Below are positions 1 to 10,679 of a DNA stretch of 64,000 nucleotides, in pieces; position 1 is the first letter of the stretch; each line of letters starts with the position of its first letter. Source of the DNA: Agrocybe praecox (Eukaryota; Basidiomycota; Agaricomycetes; Agaricales; Agrocybaceae); the NCBI GenBank assembly GCA_964017145.1, contig OZ024840.1, positions 2,480,001-2,544,000 on the forward strand, written 5' to 3'. The notes below the pieces were generated by a model that saw only the letters and a program-made list of their open reading frames with translations, was not told the DNA's origin and did not search any database. Made by a program: the position numbers and the translations under genes.

Positions 1-590
1 TCTTGTTTGCTTTTACGATCCATCTGACCTTAGCGTATGCTGCCTGCCAGGCGGCGGGGACATTCGCTGAAGCGCTGTGGATTAGTTTCTAATCCAAAAA
101 TCATTACGACGGAACTTACATGGGGTAGCTGTAGGCACAGGTTGACCTGACGTCGTGGACGGAACTGTTGTACTCGTGGTCGACTTCACGGTCGTCGATG
201 AGGACGCCGAGGACGACGAAGATGACGTCGTGGCCGGAACTGTTGTGCTCGTGGTCGGCTTCACGGTTGACGAGGACGACGAAGATGAAGACGCCGAGCC
301 AGGGAGACACTGGAAATAATCTTTATAAAAGTAAAATAATAACCATCGGTATGTTGTATTGTGTGGTTCTTCTTGATAGGCTCACAGGAGTTCAGCTGGG
401 TGCATGTTGCTCCTGATACACAGGTAGTTCCGCCGGTCCTATATAACCGAAGTCAGAAATGGATGGAGAGCATTCAACAAAAAGACAACCATCCGATGCC
501 TCCACACTGCTGGTATAACGTTTGCTGCGAAGCTACACTTCCGAATAACGCGAAAGAAACACAGAACGACAGGAAACGCCAATTCGTCAT
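1..590 (-). CDS. Secreted CBM1 modular enzyme, N-terminal part (catalytic domain beyond the window)
   Basis: Spliced by eye from ATG at 590. Exons are 590-490, 438-386, 320-120 and 66-29, with GT..AG introns between them. The product opens with a signal peptide (MTNWRFLSFCVSFALFGSVA, then SQQ). A fungal cellulose-binding module (CBM1) follows, recognisable from QQCGGIGWTGGTTCVSG and YYFQCLPGS, with the paired cysteines and aromatic binding residues in place. Next come about 55 residues of Ser/Thr-rich linker made of two related units (each with TTSTTVP), then PSNVPAAWQAAYAK where the window ends. CBM1 plus linker at the N-terminus means a secreted plant-cell-wall enzyme. The AAW..AYAK start resembles the beginning of GH3 beta-glucosidases, but that is only a guess. 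The repeated linker explains the Ser-rich short ORFs on both strands here. Sure of the CBM1; unsure of the enzyme class. Confidence 0.75.
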
Positions 591-1259
591 CTTGTGGGTC
601 GTTCGAGGGGTTGGCTTAACTTGAACATAATTCGAGTCCTTTTAAACGAGATTGCGAAGCGGGCGAGTAAACTTCGGATGCAGGACCCGGAGAAGAATAG
701 GAAGCATTACATGCAGCACAAGAGCCCAACTGACACCTGCGCTTGTTCAGCGCAAGGTTCAAGACGCGGAAAAACGGCGGGCTAAGAGTCGGAGGATCAT
801 GCAACGCTAAGGCGACTTCGCCTATCACTATACAAGTAAGATGGTCCCAGTCCTCAACAGACATAATAAGAAGACATCACAGCGGATCATATGTCCGTGC
901 AGAGTAAATTGGGGCCAGGGAGATATGTAATTAGGTTCACTTACAACTTGGGAGTTGGAGTCTGAGAAGCGACAGGGTGCCAAATAGACCGTACATGGTA
1001 CTACCATCGTCGATGCAAATGACTTGTATGATTCTGATAGTGATTCATCGCATTAAGGTCAATTGAAGGCCATCCACAACGAATATATCATAAGAAAGAT
1101 AATATCTGCCACAGAAAGCCAGAGGGTAACATGTGATGTACATTGCGGGGTATAATCGTACCAACCAACACACTAGTACTCAACTCGGACAGACCATTAA
1201 TACAACGTGATCGACCACGCACACGTCGTTGGCATCAATAATTAATTAAAAAAAAGCCT
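591..1259. other. Intergenic, no supported gene
   Basis: This stretch separates the start of the CBM1 gene from the end of OSH3 (both minus strand), so it holds the promoter of the former and the 3' flank of the latter. Short ORFs on both strands lack any recognisable motif or plausible splicing. An AT-rich run with AATTAATTAAAAAAAA lies at about 1239-1256, just past the OSH3 stop. Nothing else seen. Confidence 0.6.
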
Positions 1260-3799
1260 TTACCATAGGGGTTTGACGGCATTTTGCTTCCAACCTGACG
1301 CTCGATTCTCCCAATACCCGCCAACATAACGCCATTCATCACCAACTTGCTCAAACCATCGGGGTTGCCGTTCAGCACCTTTGGCTCTTCTCTCTCGTTG
1401 CAATCCTTCGATTCGCACTTTCTCGTCTTCAGCCAAGTCTAATTCTCCATTTTCGAGAGCTCTGACGTCCGGTCGCAGGCGAGAATCCGTTGGAGGAAGT
1501 TTTCCTTCTAGATCGCTTGTCACCTCGTTCAAAGTGATACCATACGAAGTAAAGCCGTAGGATTCGGGAGCGTGGTTTGGGAAGGGACTCATTTTCCATA
1601 AAACGTGAAAATGTGAGGCCTCGAGCATCTGTGATATCTGATCATCCCATTTCCCTTCTAGCTGACCAATAGTTTCACCATTGCTGTCGTGGGTGGTTGC
1701 AGACACGACGTTCGTAGGGCCCCAGTATCCGTTCTGTTTGAAATCAATTACACAGCGATATCGAGACGTGAGATTTTCTATTGTCATTTGCCCGCAATGT
1801 TCGAAATATTTGGTGCCGACCATGAGATTCCTCATGAAGGACGATGGCTTTTTCCTGCGTGGAATGAAGCCGGTAAGCATATTCTTCAGCAAGGATCGGT
1901 CGGGTACTCACCAAATATAGGTCTCTTCACCTATTCTTAGACGATTGATTCCCAAGGGTATTATTTCCAAACTTTTGCCTATAGACTGTGAGACGATGTT
2001 TTTCCGGTAACAAATAGCCTTTTTACTGACCCCAGAACTTTGTCTTACCACAGGAGGTGGCGCTTAGCTCCCAATTTTCTCCCTCTGCATGATAGGCGAT
2101 TTCAAGGGGGTTATGACGGACTTTCTCTGCTATGAATTTCATGCGGACATCTTCAAAAGTCTCTGCGAGCATCGGGTTACTTTGGAGTGTAAGAAATCCA
2201 GACAGAATCTACAAGATATGATAAAAACTCACAATCCTTTCCGTCCAGTCCGGTGTTTTGTGTGTGCATAACCTGAAATGGCGAATGCGGCTACATATGA
2301 CATACGCGCTACCGGGTCGATTGCACGCGCTGCTTCATCCAGGAGGTTATAATATTCAACTTCTTCGGCAGCTCTTTGAAGCATCGTCAATGGCTCGTTA
2401 AATGTGACTGGGAATGTTATGGTCGAGAGATCCTGTATAGAGAGACAATAAAGAATCGTTTGAAAATGGAGTGCATACAAGGTTACAGATACGCACTTTG
2501 CCAACGTTCTTTTTAAGAATAGCAAACAAACTACCTTCATCGCTTGGAGGAAGACAAGGTAAACGTGTTCGCCGAGAGACATTCAATGTCCCGGCAGACA
2601 GTGAATCTTCTGCAGGAGGTGACGAAACATCACTCTCTTCAAAGTCCGTATCGATACTCGACGTTTCCGAAGTTGGAGGAAGTAAGCGACTTCCAGGTTC
2701 TGACGCCCCAGGGTCGATCTCCATAACAAACTCTGGCTGTCCCTCATCTATCGCGTCAAACCACTCAACAACGCTATCACTTGCACTTGTCACTGAATCG
2801 CGGAAACCACTTTTAATGATCGATGTCGAGGCTGTGTGAGTGGGGCTGTCGTAAATGTCTTCATCCTCCTCTGTCGTAACAGGTAGAGAAGCTTGTTGAC
2901 TTGACTCATTCAGCGACTCTTGCATGATCTTCACGAGAGACGCGTATTGAGCTTTCAAGACATCAAAGCTATCTCTTACATCTCGAAGATACTCTGGTGA
3001 GAACCGAGTACTGCTGTTGGGTACAGTCAAGTTGTGCTGGATGGTTTCATGGGGCAGCTGTGTGGCGCTATTCTGGGCTAAAAACGGATTAGGATAAAGA
3101 GGAAAGAGAGGAAAAAAAGTTGGTCACATTTCTTGAATAGGCCAAACATGGACTCTTTGCTATGAGCTTGCTTCTTGTTCAAACTGGGGATCCTGGGTGG
3201 ATTGAGGTCCACATGTAAGGAGGATATTGCGCGTTCCAGTTCATCAAAGCTCTAAAATGTCTATTCAGTGCCAACTCATTATAGAGTAGAACCCACTTAC
3301 GGTTCCCATTTGTTCGAGCAATGATCCAGATCGGTTCAAGTTGAGGTTGAGACTAGATTTTCTGGAGGCTTGACGATGGCTTGAAGCTCTCCTGGCTTCC
3401 ACCCCAACAGATATGAACTTTCTGATATACAGTTAGCTCTTGAAAAGGTCTGGCGACGCGTAAAACTGCAAGAGAACCTAAAAGCAGCCATCCAGGCATT
3501 GAAATCCTCAGCGCTCAAACACTTGATATGGAAAGTTGCGGTATTTGAGTCGATGTGAATATCCTTACGACCCTGGGAGGTTGAAATGGCGGCATTGTTG
3601 ATGTGAACCTGGTCACGGACAGGCTGGCCTGGCTCGAAGGAGTAGGAAAGCAAACCAGACTGATAGAGGGTAAAGTAACGGCGGGCAAAGCCTATGCGGC
3701 CGAAGATGAGATATGATGTAGTGAGCTGATGATGGAGTATGCACCTTGCATCTTTTTACGCCTTTTTTTGAGGACCCATCCCTCGTATATGACTTCCAT
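1260..3799 (-). CDS. OSH3: Oxysterol-binding protein, Osh3 type (PH + FFAT-like + ORD)
   Basis: Lipid-transfer protein of the OSBP/Osh family, expected at ER-plasma membrane contacts. The spliced product starts MEVIYEGWVLKKRRKKMQ and continues GFARRYFTLYQSG, a PH domain ending near FNAWMAAFR. A serine-rich region follows, then EWFDAID (an FFAT-like VAP-binding motif, 2746-2766). The sterol/PI4P-binding ORD includes TFEDVRMKFIAEKVRHNPLE, KFWGKSLEIIPLGINRLRIG, KKPSSFMRNLMVGTKYFEH and LPPTDSRLRPDVRALENG. At least eight short introns are needed. Yeast Osh3 carries a GOLD domain before PH; I see none here, since the first ATG lies at the PH start and the promoter region follows. The canonical OSBP signature (EQVSHHPP) reads EKVRHNPL. 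It shares a 334-bp divergent promoter with the 6-phosphogluconate dehydrogenase gene. Family assignment is firm; exact 5' end less so. Confidence 0.88.
2746..2766 (-). other. FFAT-like motif in OSH3
   Basis: Encodes EWFDAID within an acidic, serine-rich linker (VVEWFDAIDEG). The FFAT consensus is EFFDAxE; core Phe, Asp and Ala are kept, with Trp at position 2 and Asp at position 7. FFAT motifs bind the MSP domain of VAP/Scs2 on the ER. Placement between the PH domain and ORD matches other Osh proteins. Confidence 0.65.
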
Positions 3800-4133
3800 G
3801 TGGAGGATGGGAGTGGATAAAAAGAAACCGAGAGAGATGATGAAGGGCGTGAGGAGAGCGGCGGACAGTGATATTTCCTTTTATGGAAAACAGGGATAAC
3901 GGCTTTACAGGGTATGAAATCGGCTTTCGATCGGACCCGTTCTGGTGCGTAAGCGGTATTGAACGGGGCGTAGATAGGATCCCACCGCCCAGCAAAATTT
4001 GTGCGCATCGATGGGGGAAGATGTGTAAGCTGATAATCCGGACTCCGGAAATACTATATATGTGATCACTCCGAATCACTTTCAGTCCCACAACCTTCTT
4101 TCTCTTCAACTACCACATTCTCCAATTATCACA
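3800..4133. promoter_or_regulatory. Divergent promoter OSH3 / GND1
   Basis: A 334-bp stretch lies between the two start codons. A TATA-like run (CTATATATG) sits near 4049-4057, about 80 bp before the GND1 ATG, and a pyrimidine-rich leader (TTCTTTCTCTTCAACTACC) precedes it. Short ORFs on both strands have no family features. Confidence 0.5.
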
Positions 4134-6136
4134 ATGGCAACGTCAGTATATTTTATTTCTCTCGTACACAATGCTCATCTTTCTCCAGTGGCGATATCGG
4201 TCTCATTGGTCTGGCCGTCATGGTTGGTTTCTCTCACTTTCTCTCCTATTCTTCTCATGCCCTTACCTTTCTACAAAGGGTCAAAATCTTATTTTGAACA
4301 TGAACGACAAGGGCTTCACCGTCGTCGCTTACAATCGCACTACCAGCAAGGTTGACCACTTCCTCGCTAATGAGGCCAAGGGCGAGTTATCTTTTCCTAA
4401 TCTATGATGTCAGCGATCTTATCAGTTTCTTCATAGGTACAAACATCCAAGGCGCCCATTCCATCCAGGAGTTGGTCTCCAAACTCAAGACTCCCCGCAA
4501 GATCGTCCTTCTCGTCAAGGCCGGATCTGCTGTCGATGACTTCATCCATCAACTCGAGCCATATCTCGAGAAGGGCGATATTATCATCGATGGCGGTAAC
4601 TCCCATTATCCCGATTCTATTCGTCGCGCAAAAGAGTTGGAAGCCAAAGGTCTCTTATTCGTTGGCTCCGGTGTTTCCGGAGGTGAGGAGGGTGCCCGCT
4701 ATGGCCCCTCTCTCATGCCAGGAGGATCACCCGCTGCTTGGCCCGCTATTAAAGACATCTTCCAGAAAACCGCTGCTCAGGTTAAAGGTGAACCTTGTTG
4801 CGACTGGGTCGGTGAGACTGGTTCCGGACACTACGTTAAGATGGTCCACAACGGTAAAATTACTCGGGTTACTCCTCGCTTCTGGTCTCGTTAATTTGGT
4901 CATACCAGGTATCGAGTACGGAGACATGCAACTGATCGCCGAAGCATACGATATTCTCAAGCGCGGACTCGGACTTTCTGAGGATGAAATTGCCGATATC
5001 TTCTTGAAGTGGAACAAGGGTGTCCTTGATTCCTTCTTGATTGAAATTACTGCCAACATTCTCAAGTTCAAAGATGACGATGGCGAGCCTGTCGTCACCA
5101 AAATTCTTGACCAAGCTGGTCAAAAGGGAACCGGTAAATGGACCGCTATTGCAGCTCTCGATGCCGGAACCGCTGGTAAGTCCGTTTAATAGTTCTACGT
5201 CGGCATTTGCTGAAATGTCCGAAACTCTAGTCACCCTCATCGGTGAAGCTGTATTTGCTCGATGCTTGTCAGCCATCAAGGATGAGCGTGTTCGTGCCAG
5301 CAAAGTTATTGCTGGACCACCCAAGGAGCCTTTCCGCGGTGACAAGCAGCTCTTCATCGACGATCTGGAGCAGGCTTTATATGCATCCAAGATCATCTCT
5401 TACACCCAAGGATTCATGCTCATGAGGGAGACCGCGAAAGAGGTGCGCACAGGAATCGCTTTTTGTATACAACGGTCATCTTAACTCCGTATCAGGTCGG
5501 CTGGAACCTCAACTATGCTGGTATTGCCAAAATGTGGCGCGGCGGTTGCATCATCAAGGTCAGTCCATCCAATTGTATCCACTTCAATACATGGATCCTC
5601 ACCCAATTTTAGAGTGTTTTCCTTGGTGATATTACTTCCGCCTACCAAAAGAAGCCCGAGCTTGAATCTCTCCTCTTCGACGACTTCTTCAACAAAGGTT
5701 AATATCGTGTTTACATTATTCGAGGCAGTCTGCTCATATGATATTCCAGCTGTCCATACCGCTCAACCAGGATGGCGACGAGTTATCGCCCAGGCTGTTC
5801 TATGGGGTATTCCCACCCCAGCGTTCAGCACCGCGCTTGCCTTCTTCGACGGTTACCGAAGCGAAATCGTTCCCGCCAACCTCCTCCAAGGCCAAGTAAG
5901 TGCACCTTTGGATCTCTCAAGACTTTACTAACACTATAATTGTCATAGCGTGACTACTTCGGTGCACACACCTTCCGCGTCCTTCCCGGAAAGGAGAACG
6001 CCAAGTTCAAGGCTGGCGAAGATATCCGTGCGTGCCATAACTTCCTTCGTCATCGAAAAAACTTACTGATCATTCTGTAGATGTCAACTGGACCGGACGA
6101 GGTGGAAACGTCTCTGCAAGCACATACAACACATAA
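4134..6136 (+). CDS. GND1: 6-phosphogluconate dehydrogenase, decarboxylating
   Basis: Oxidises 6-phosphogluconate to ribulose-5-phosphate with NADP+ in the cytosolic oxidative pentose phosphate pathway. The start ATGGCAAC is split by an intron and gives [17 protein letters not shown], the Rossmann NADP site, followed by NRTTSKVD. Further family blocks are [31 protein letters not shown] and [16 protein letters not shown] (catalytic Lys). Near the C-terminus are [39 protein letters not shown] and [10 protein letters not shown]. The predicted product is about 490 residues, normal for the family, with some nine introns. One intron (4382-4436) appears to be GC..AG rather than GT..AG: only that splice joins NEAKG to TNIQGAHS in frame. 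The last exon ends SASTYNT. No missing active-site residue seen. Confidence 0.97.
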
Positions 6137-6449
6137 ATATAATATATCACCTTTAGACCTTGTAAAAGAATATCATGTAGAATACACTGTATATCGAGAG
6201 TCGAATACAATGCACGGAACAACTATCCAGGCGCTGCTTGTTGGAATAGATTAGAGTAGATTAGATTAGATTTATCATCTTGATAAGTGTCCAGATCACG
6301 TGAGAAGCCGAGAAAAAACCGTTTATGCGGCCCAATTCGATCGATCAGCACCAAGATTTTATAGTTGCAACACCCACGCGAATATTGATCAGTATGACTA
6401 GCGTTCATTATACTTCCACTCCTTCGTATTCTTTTATCTCTGGAAGATA
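6137..6449. other. Intergenic between GND1 and the ASNSD1-like gene
   Basis: It carries the GND1 3' flank and the promoter of the next gene. A short microsatellite-like run of TTAGA repeats (about 6249-6270) is visible. The minus-strand ORF here shows no motif. Nothing else seen. Confidence 0.5.
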
Positions 6450-8919
6450 ATGTGCGGAATATTTGTGTCTGCTTTGCTGTCCCGTCCAAATGAGTTCGTT
6501 CAGAGAATCTACAGTGATCTGTCAGAAGCTCTTAGGAAAGCGAACTGTTATCGAGGTACATATACTTTTACCGTCTTACTGAATGTAACCTATAATCTTT
6601 GCGCAGGCCCAGATGCACAAAGCTCTCACACTCTCACACTACCCACTACTTCTGGACATGACCTTACGGTCAATTTTTACTCCTCTGAATTACGGCTAAG
6701 GGGTGATGAACTAGTCGTCCAACCCCACATTTTGGACGATAACATACTGTGCTGGAACGGCGAGGTCATCGACGTTTTATAAATGGAGGGATTAATTTCT
6801 GATTTATGCGTATAGATCTTTGAAGGACTTGAGGTCACTTTCCTGAGTTTAGTCAAGCGACCAGATTTTTCTCTGAACCCCTGGCGCAATATTTTAGATT
6901 TCAATTCACGAGAACGACGGTTGTAAACTCTTCAAGGCTCTTTGCGCTGCCCAGACATCGGATGATATTAGAGATATATTTAGTACGATTGAGGGTCCGT
7001 AAGTAAAAAGCTGCACTGTTGTCCACCTTTGGAGGGCCTAATTCATATCGATCAGCTACGCTTTCGTATTCTATCATGTGGGTTATCACTGTAAATAAAC
7101 TCAGGCGAAGGCTAATCATCGTAGGCACGGACTCAACTTTTGTATTACGGTCGAGACCCTCTAGGCCGGAGATCTTTGCTTGTCCATGCCCCGACCAATG
7201 ACTATCCCTATTTTCTTCTATCATCTGTATCCGCAGGCTCCAGTGATGTGTACGACTTTACGGAACTTTCAACCGAGAACATCTTTTGCTTGAATCCCAA
7301 AGCATTGCAACCTAACTCACAGGTGAGCGCATTGTTTTGCACGAGCTACTTATGTCTGACCGTATGTCAGGTCGACCTTGCATTCAACAAGTGCATCACT
7401 GTCATTGACCGAAAGCCGACGACACCTGGGCTTCTACAATCTTTTGTGCGTATACGATATCCCCAAGAAGTATCTGTTCAAAATGACTCAAAAACGTTCG
7501 CGATATAGGCTGAACCTGCCAAAGTGAATACTGAGTTGCCGTCAGACACTCCTCAACTGGAATCACTGGAAAATATACCCCAGCATCTTTCGAAGGCTGT
7601 GGACGATTTGATAGAACATTTGGATAGGAGTGTTTTCCTTCGTGTCCAGAATATCCCTCAGCGCTGGTGAGCCTGCGACGATTTCCTAGGCGTCCTTCTA
7701 TATCCTAACTCTGTTCCAGCGAAGCAAAATCTATAAAGAAAGCGAGATTGGCGGTCCTCTTTAGTGGAGGTATTGATTCCACAGTTATTACATACCTTGC
7801 TCATAGGTGCGTTCGAAGACAACGATGTCATGCATAACGACCGAACCGGCCTTCTATAGACATATACCATTAGACGAACCCATCGATCTTCTGAATGTGG
7901 CATTCGAAAACCCTAGGAAAATTCAAGTTCAAAATCAAGGGAATATAGGTGGTGTCTCCAAGCGGGCGCTTAAGAATCGTGCTCAAAATCAAGACGCCAT
8001 GTTACAGCCCCCGAAGACATCTTATCTGGTACCAGATCGTGTCACCGGCATATCAGAAGTAGAAGAATTGCGCCGTATTTGTCCAGGACGAGTTTGGAAC
8101 TTTGTATGTTGCCAGTTTACTTATAATTAGAACAACATCTCATTGGATATCTGACAGGTAGAAGTGAATGTTCCATATGATGTCAGTTCCTTTTTCAGCT
8201 TTATTTTTATCTCAAAGATTGATTAATATATGATTCAGGAATGTCAAGCTGCGCGGCCAGTAGTAGAATCGCTGATGCATCCTGGTCGGACGGTTATGGA
8301 CTTGGTATGTTTTCATGTTTCTTACCCATTTGAACTTCTTTTGTTAACGTACCTTATAGAGCCTTGCTCTTGCTCTGTACTTTGCTTCGAGAGGAATAGG
8401 ACAAATTAGAAAGGACGTTCAGTCGACCCCGGAACCATATGTTAGTGAAGCCAGAGTACTGCTGAATGGTCTTGGATCAGATGAACTTCTCGGTGGATAC
8501 GGCCGCCACCGCACTGTTTATAACTCTGGCGGATGGGAAGGCGTCATCAAAGAGGTACTTCATTCAGAAATATTCACCCCAAAAAATAGCCATTGAATTT
8601 CCAAAAGCTTCAGCAGGAAATAGATCGTATACCGACTAGGAATCTAGGCAGGGATGATCGCGTTATATCATCGCATGGTAAAGAAACGCGACACCCATTC
8701 CTCTCACTAAGCCTAGTCTCCTTTTTGGCTGCCCTCCCGGTGCATTACAAGATGGATCCTCTATCGGAAGTAGGTCTTGGCGATAAAATGCTTCTAAGAC
8801 TTGCTGCGAACAAGCTCGGCCTCAAAGAGGCCAGTAGTCGCAAAAAAAGAGCGATGCAATTTGGGAGTCACTCGGCACGAATGGACGGAGAAAAGCGAGG
8901 TGATGTAGAGTTAGAATGA
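6450..8919 (+). CDS. Asparagine synthetase domain-containing protein (ASNSD1-like)
   Basis: Two-domain protein resembling the ASNSD1 branch of asparagine synthetase relatives. It starts MCGIF, so Cys2, the N-terminal nucleophile of class II glutamine amidotransferases, is present. LRGDELVVQPHILDDNILCWNGEIF belongs to the same fold. After a phase-changing set of introns the synthetase half has the PP-loop VLFSGGIDSTVITYLAHR, then RTVMDLSLALALYFASRG, LLNGLGSDELLGGYGRHR and RHPFLSLSLVSFLAALP. The C-terminal end is GLGDKMLLRLAANKLGLKEA. It is not the main asparagine synthetase: the C-terminus is much shorter and the linker differs. Its physiological reaction is not established. About eight introns; some borders in the 6.8-7.5 kb part are uncertain. 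Confidence 0.85.
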
Positions 8920-9151
8920 CCGTTCGTTTTGCTGTTGTATTTAAGTCCTCCGGTATTATCTAGAATAAAAAATTCTCCAGCATGTTTTAATGATTAAGAA
9001 AAGAAAAGGACTCGCGTTTATTGAGGTCGATGCCGCTGGATTCGGCATGATGGTGCCGTGAGAATGACCTGGCCGAACGCGTCCTCACGAAACGAGACGC
9101 TTGGAAAGTTACTCTGCACACGCTTATAAGTCGTCGTCAAATTCCCTCAAA

Positions 9152-10355
9152 ATGGCCTTCCTACAAAGTGGTCGCTTCATTGGTATGTGAGATGACTCAA
9201 ACTAAACTTGTATCAATAGTCTCTCATTACACCTCGTTTATCCAGTGCCATTGGCACTTACCATCAGCGCTTTACAAGCCAGTATTTACGATGTACCTGG
9301 AGGATACCGCGCCGTTATGTTCGATAGGTTCTCGGGAGTCAGCGACAAAGTGCGTAATTGCTTTACATTTGGTTCAACGCACTAAATGATAGCCATACAG
9401 GCTACTGGGGAAGGAACCCATCTCCTCGTCCCTTGGCTCCAACGCGCCATTCTGTATGACTGCCGTATTAAACCAAGAGTATGATTCCGGTTGCTTCAAT
9501 GATGCCATTTCTTACGCTACTTCAGAACATCTCCACAACTACTGGTTCTAAAGACATGCAAATGGTGTCAATTACCTTACGAGTCCTTTCAAGACCAGAT
9601 GTCAACCATTTACCCAAAATTTATCAAAGTTTGGGGTTGGACTATGACGAGAGAGTTCTTCCATCAATTGGGAATGAAGTTTTGAAGAGTATTGTTGCAC
9701 AATTCGATGCTGCAGAGCTCATTACACAGCGTGAAGTGGTGCGTTGGTTGTCTTTTGTTAATTGAGAACAAGTGACATCTTCTCAATTCCCGACCATAGG
9801 TTTCTTCTCGCATTCGTGCCGACCTTTTGCAGAGGGCTGGTGAATTCAACATCAAATTGGAGGACGTGTCCATTACTCATTTGACCTTTGGAAAGGTAAG
9901 ATTTTCGTTCACTTGGAATGACAAGTCCGAACCACTAAAACACAATTCGTCAGGAATTCACTCAAGCCGTCGAGGCGAAGCAGATTGCTCAACAAGGTAC
10001 GAATGATTCTATTCAGTCTTTCTTCGCCCTCCTCTGAAACATCACGCCAGATGCCGAGCGTGCCAAATTCATTGTTGAAAAGGTATGTTTGAGTTATACT
10101 TTGTGGCTGGCAACACTTGTTAATGGTATTTAGGCGGACCAAGAAAGACAAGCGGCCGTAATAAGGGCAGAAGGAGAGGCAGAAGCAGCTGTTACGATTT
10201 CGAAGGCTCTTGACAAAGCGGGAGACGCATTTGTTGCTCTACGAAAGATTGAGGCGAGCAAGGCAATTGCGCAGTCTCTCGCAGGGAACCCCAATGTGAC
10301 ATATATCCCGAGTGGTAATGGTAATGTTCTGTTGAATGTGTCGCCCAACAAGTAG
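9152..10355 (+). CDS. PHB1: Prohibitin 1, mitochondrial inner membrane scaffold subunit
   Basis: Product starts [11 protein letters not shown], and the next exon gives a membrane anchor ([20 protein letters not shown]). The SPFH/band-7 domain follows with [64 protein letters not shown] and [15 protein letters not shown]. The C-terminal coiled coil contains [39 protein letters not shown] and EAEAA. The end is [12 protein letters not shown]. With Phb2 it builds the ring complex that stabilises respiratory-chain and m-AAA protease components. Length of about 270 residues is normal. ATG is chosen because it precedes the only exon reading into the conserved anchor. About six short introns. Confidence 0.95.
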
Positions 10356-10679
10356 ATAGATATTGTGTACATATCATAGTCGTACGAAAAAAAAACGGTG
10401 GCAAATTTGAATTTATTACACTTGTGATCTCAAACTCCCACGGGCTCGGTTCATCTTTGCTCTCGACTGCCATCTCGTCTGTCTCTGTATCTTCTCTTCC
10501 TTTTCTCTTTTCCTCTCCTCTCTCTCTCATCTCTCGTCTTTTTCATCTCTTGTGACGGACTTGTCTATCGTATACAGCTCGATTTTCTCTTTTTTGTGCG
10601 CCCTGTGTTGACCTGGCAAATTTATCCGTCAATATTCACTGTCCTTGTTTCAGGTCTCATTTTCCCTAGTTCTGAAATC
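10356..10679. promoter_or_regulatory. Intergenic with long pyrimidine tract upstream of the RRM gene
   Basis: A CT-rich tract at roughly 10485-10556 (repeated TCTC and CTTTT units) lies about 120 bp before the ATG of the RNA-binding protein gene. Such tracts are common in promoters and leaders of highly expressed fungal genes. The minus ORFs here are shadows of the tract. Confidence 0.45.

Noticed and set aside
1..310. Ser/Thr microsatellite-like repeat as an independent locus
   Set aside because: It is the in-frame linker of the CBM1 gene on the minus strand.
4727..5396. Antisense frames over GND1
   Set aside because: Shadows of the conserved coding exons on the plus strand.
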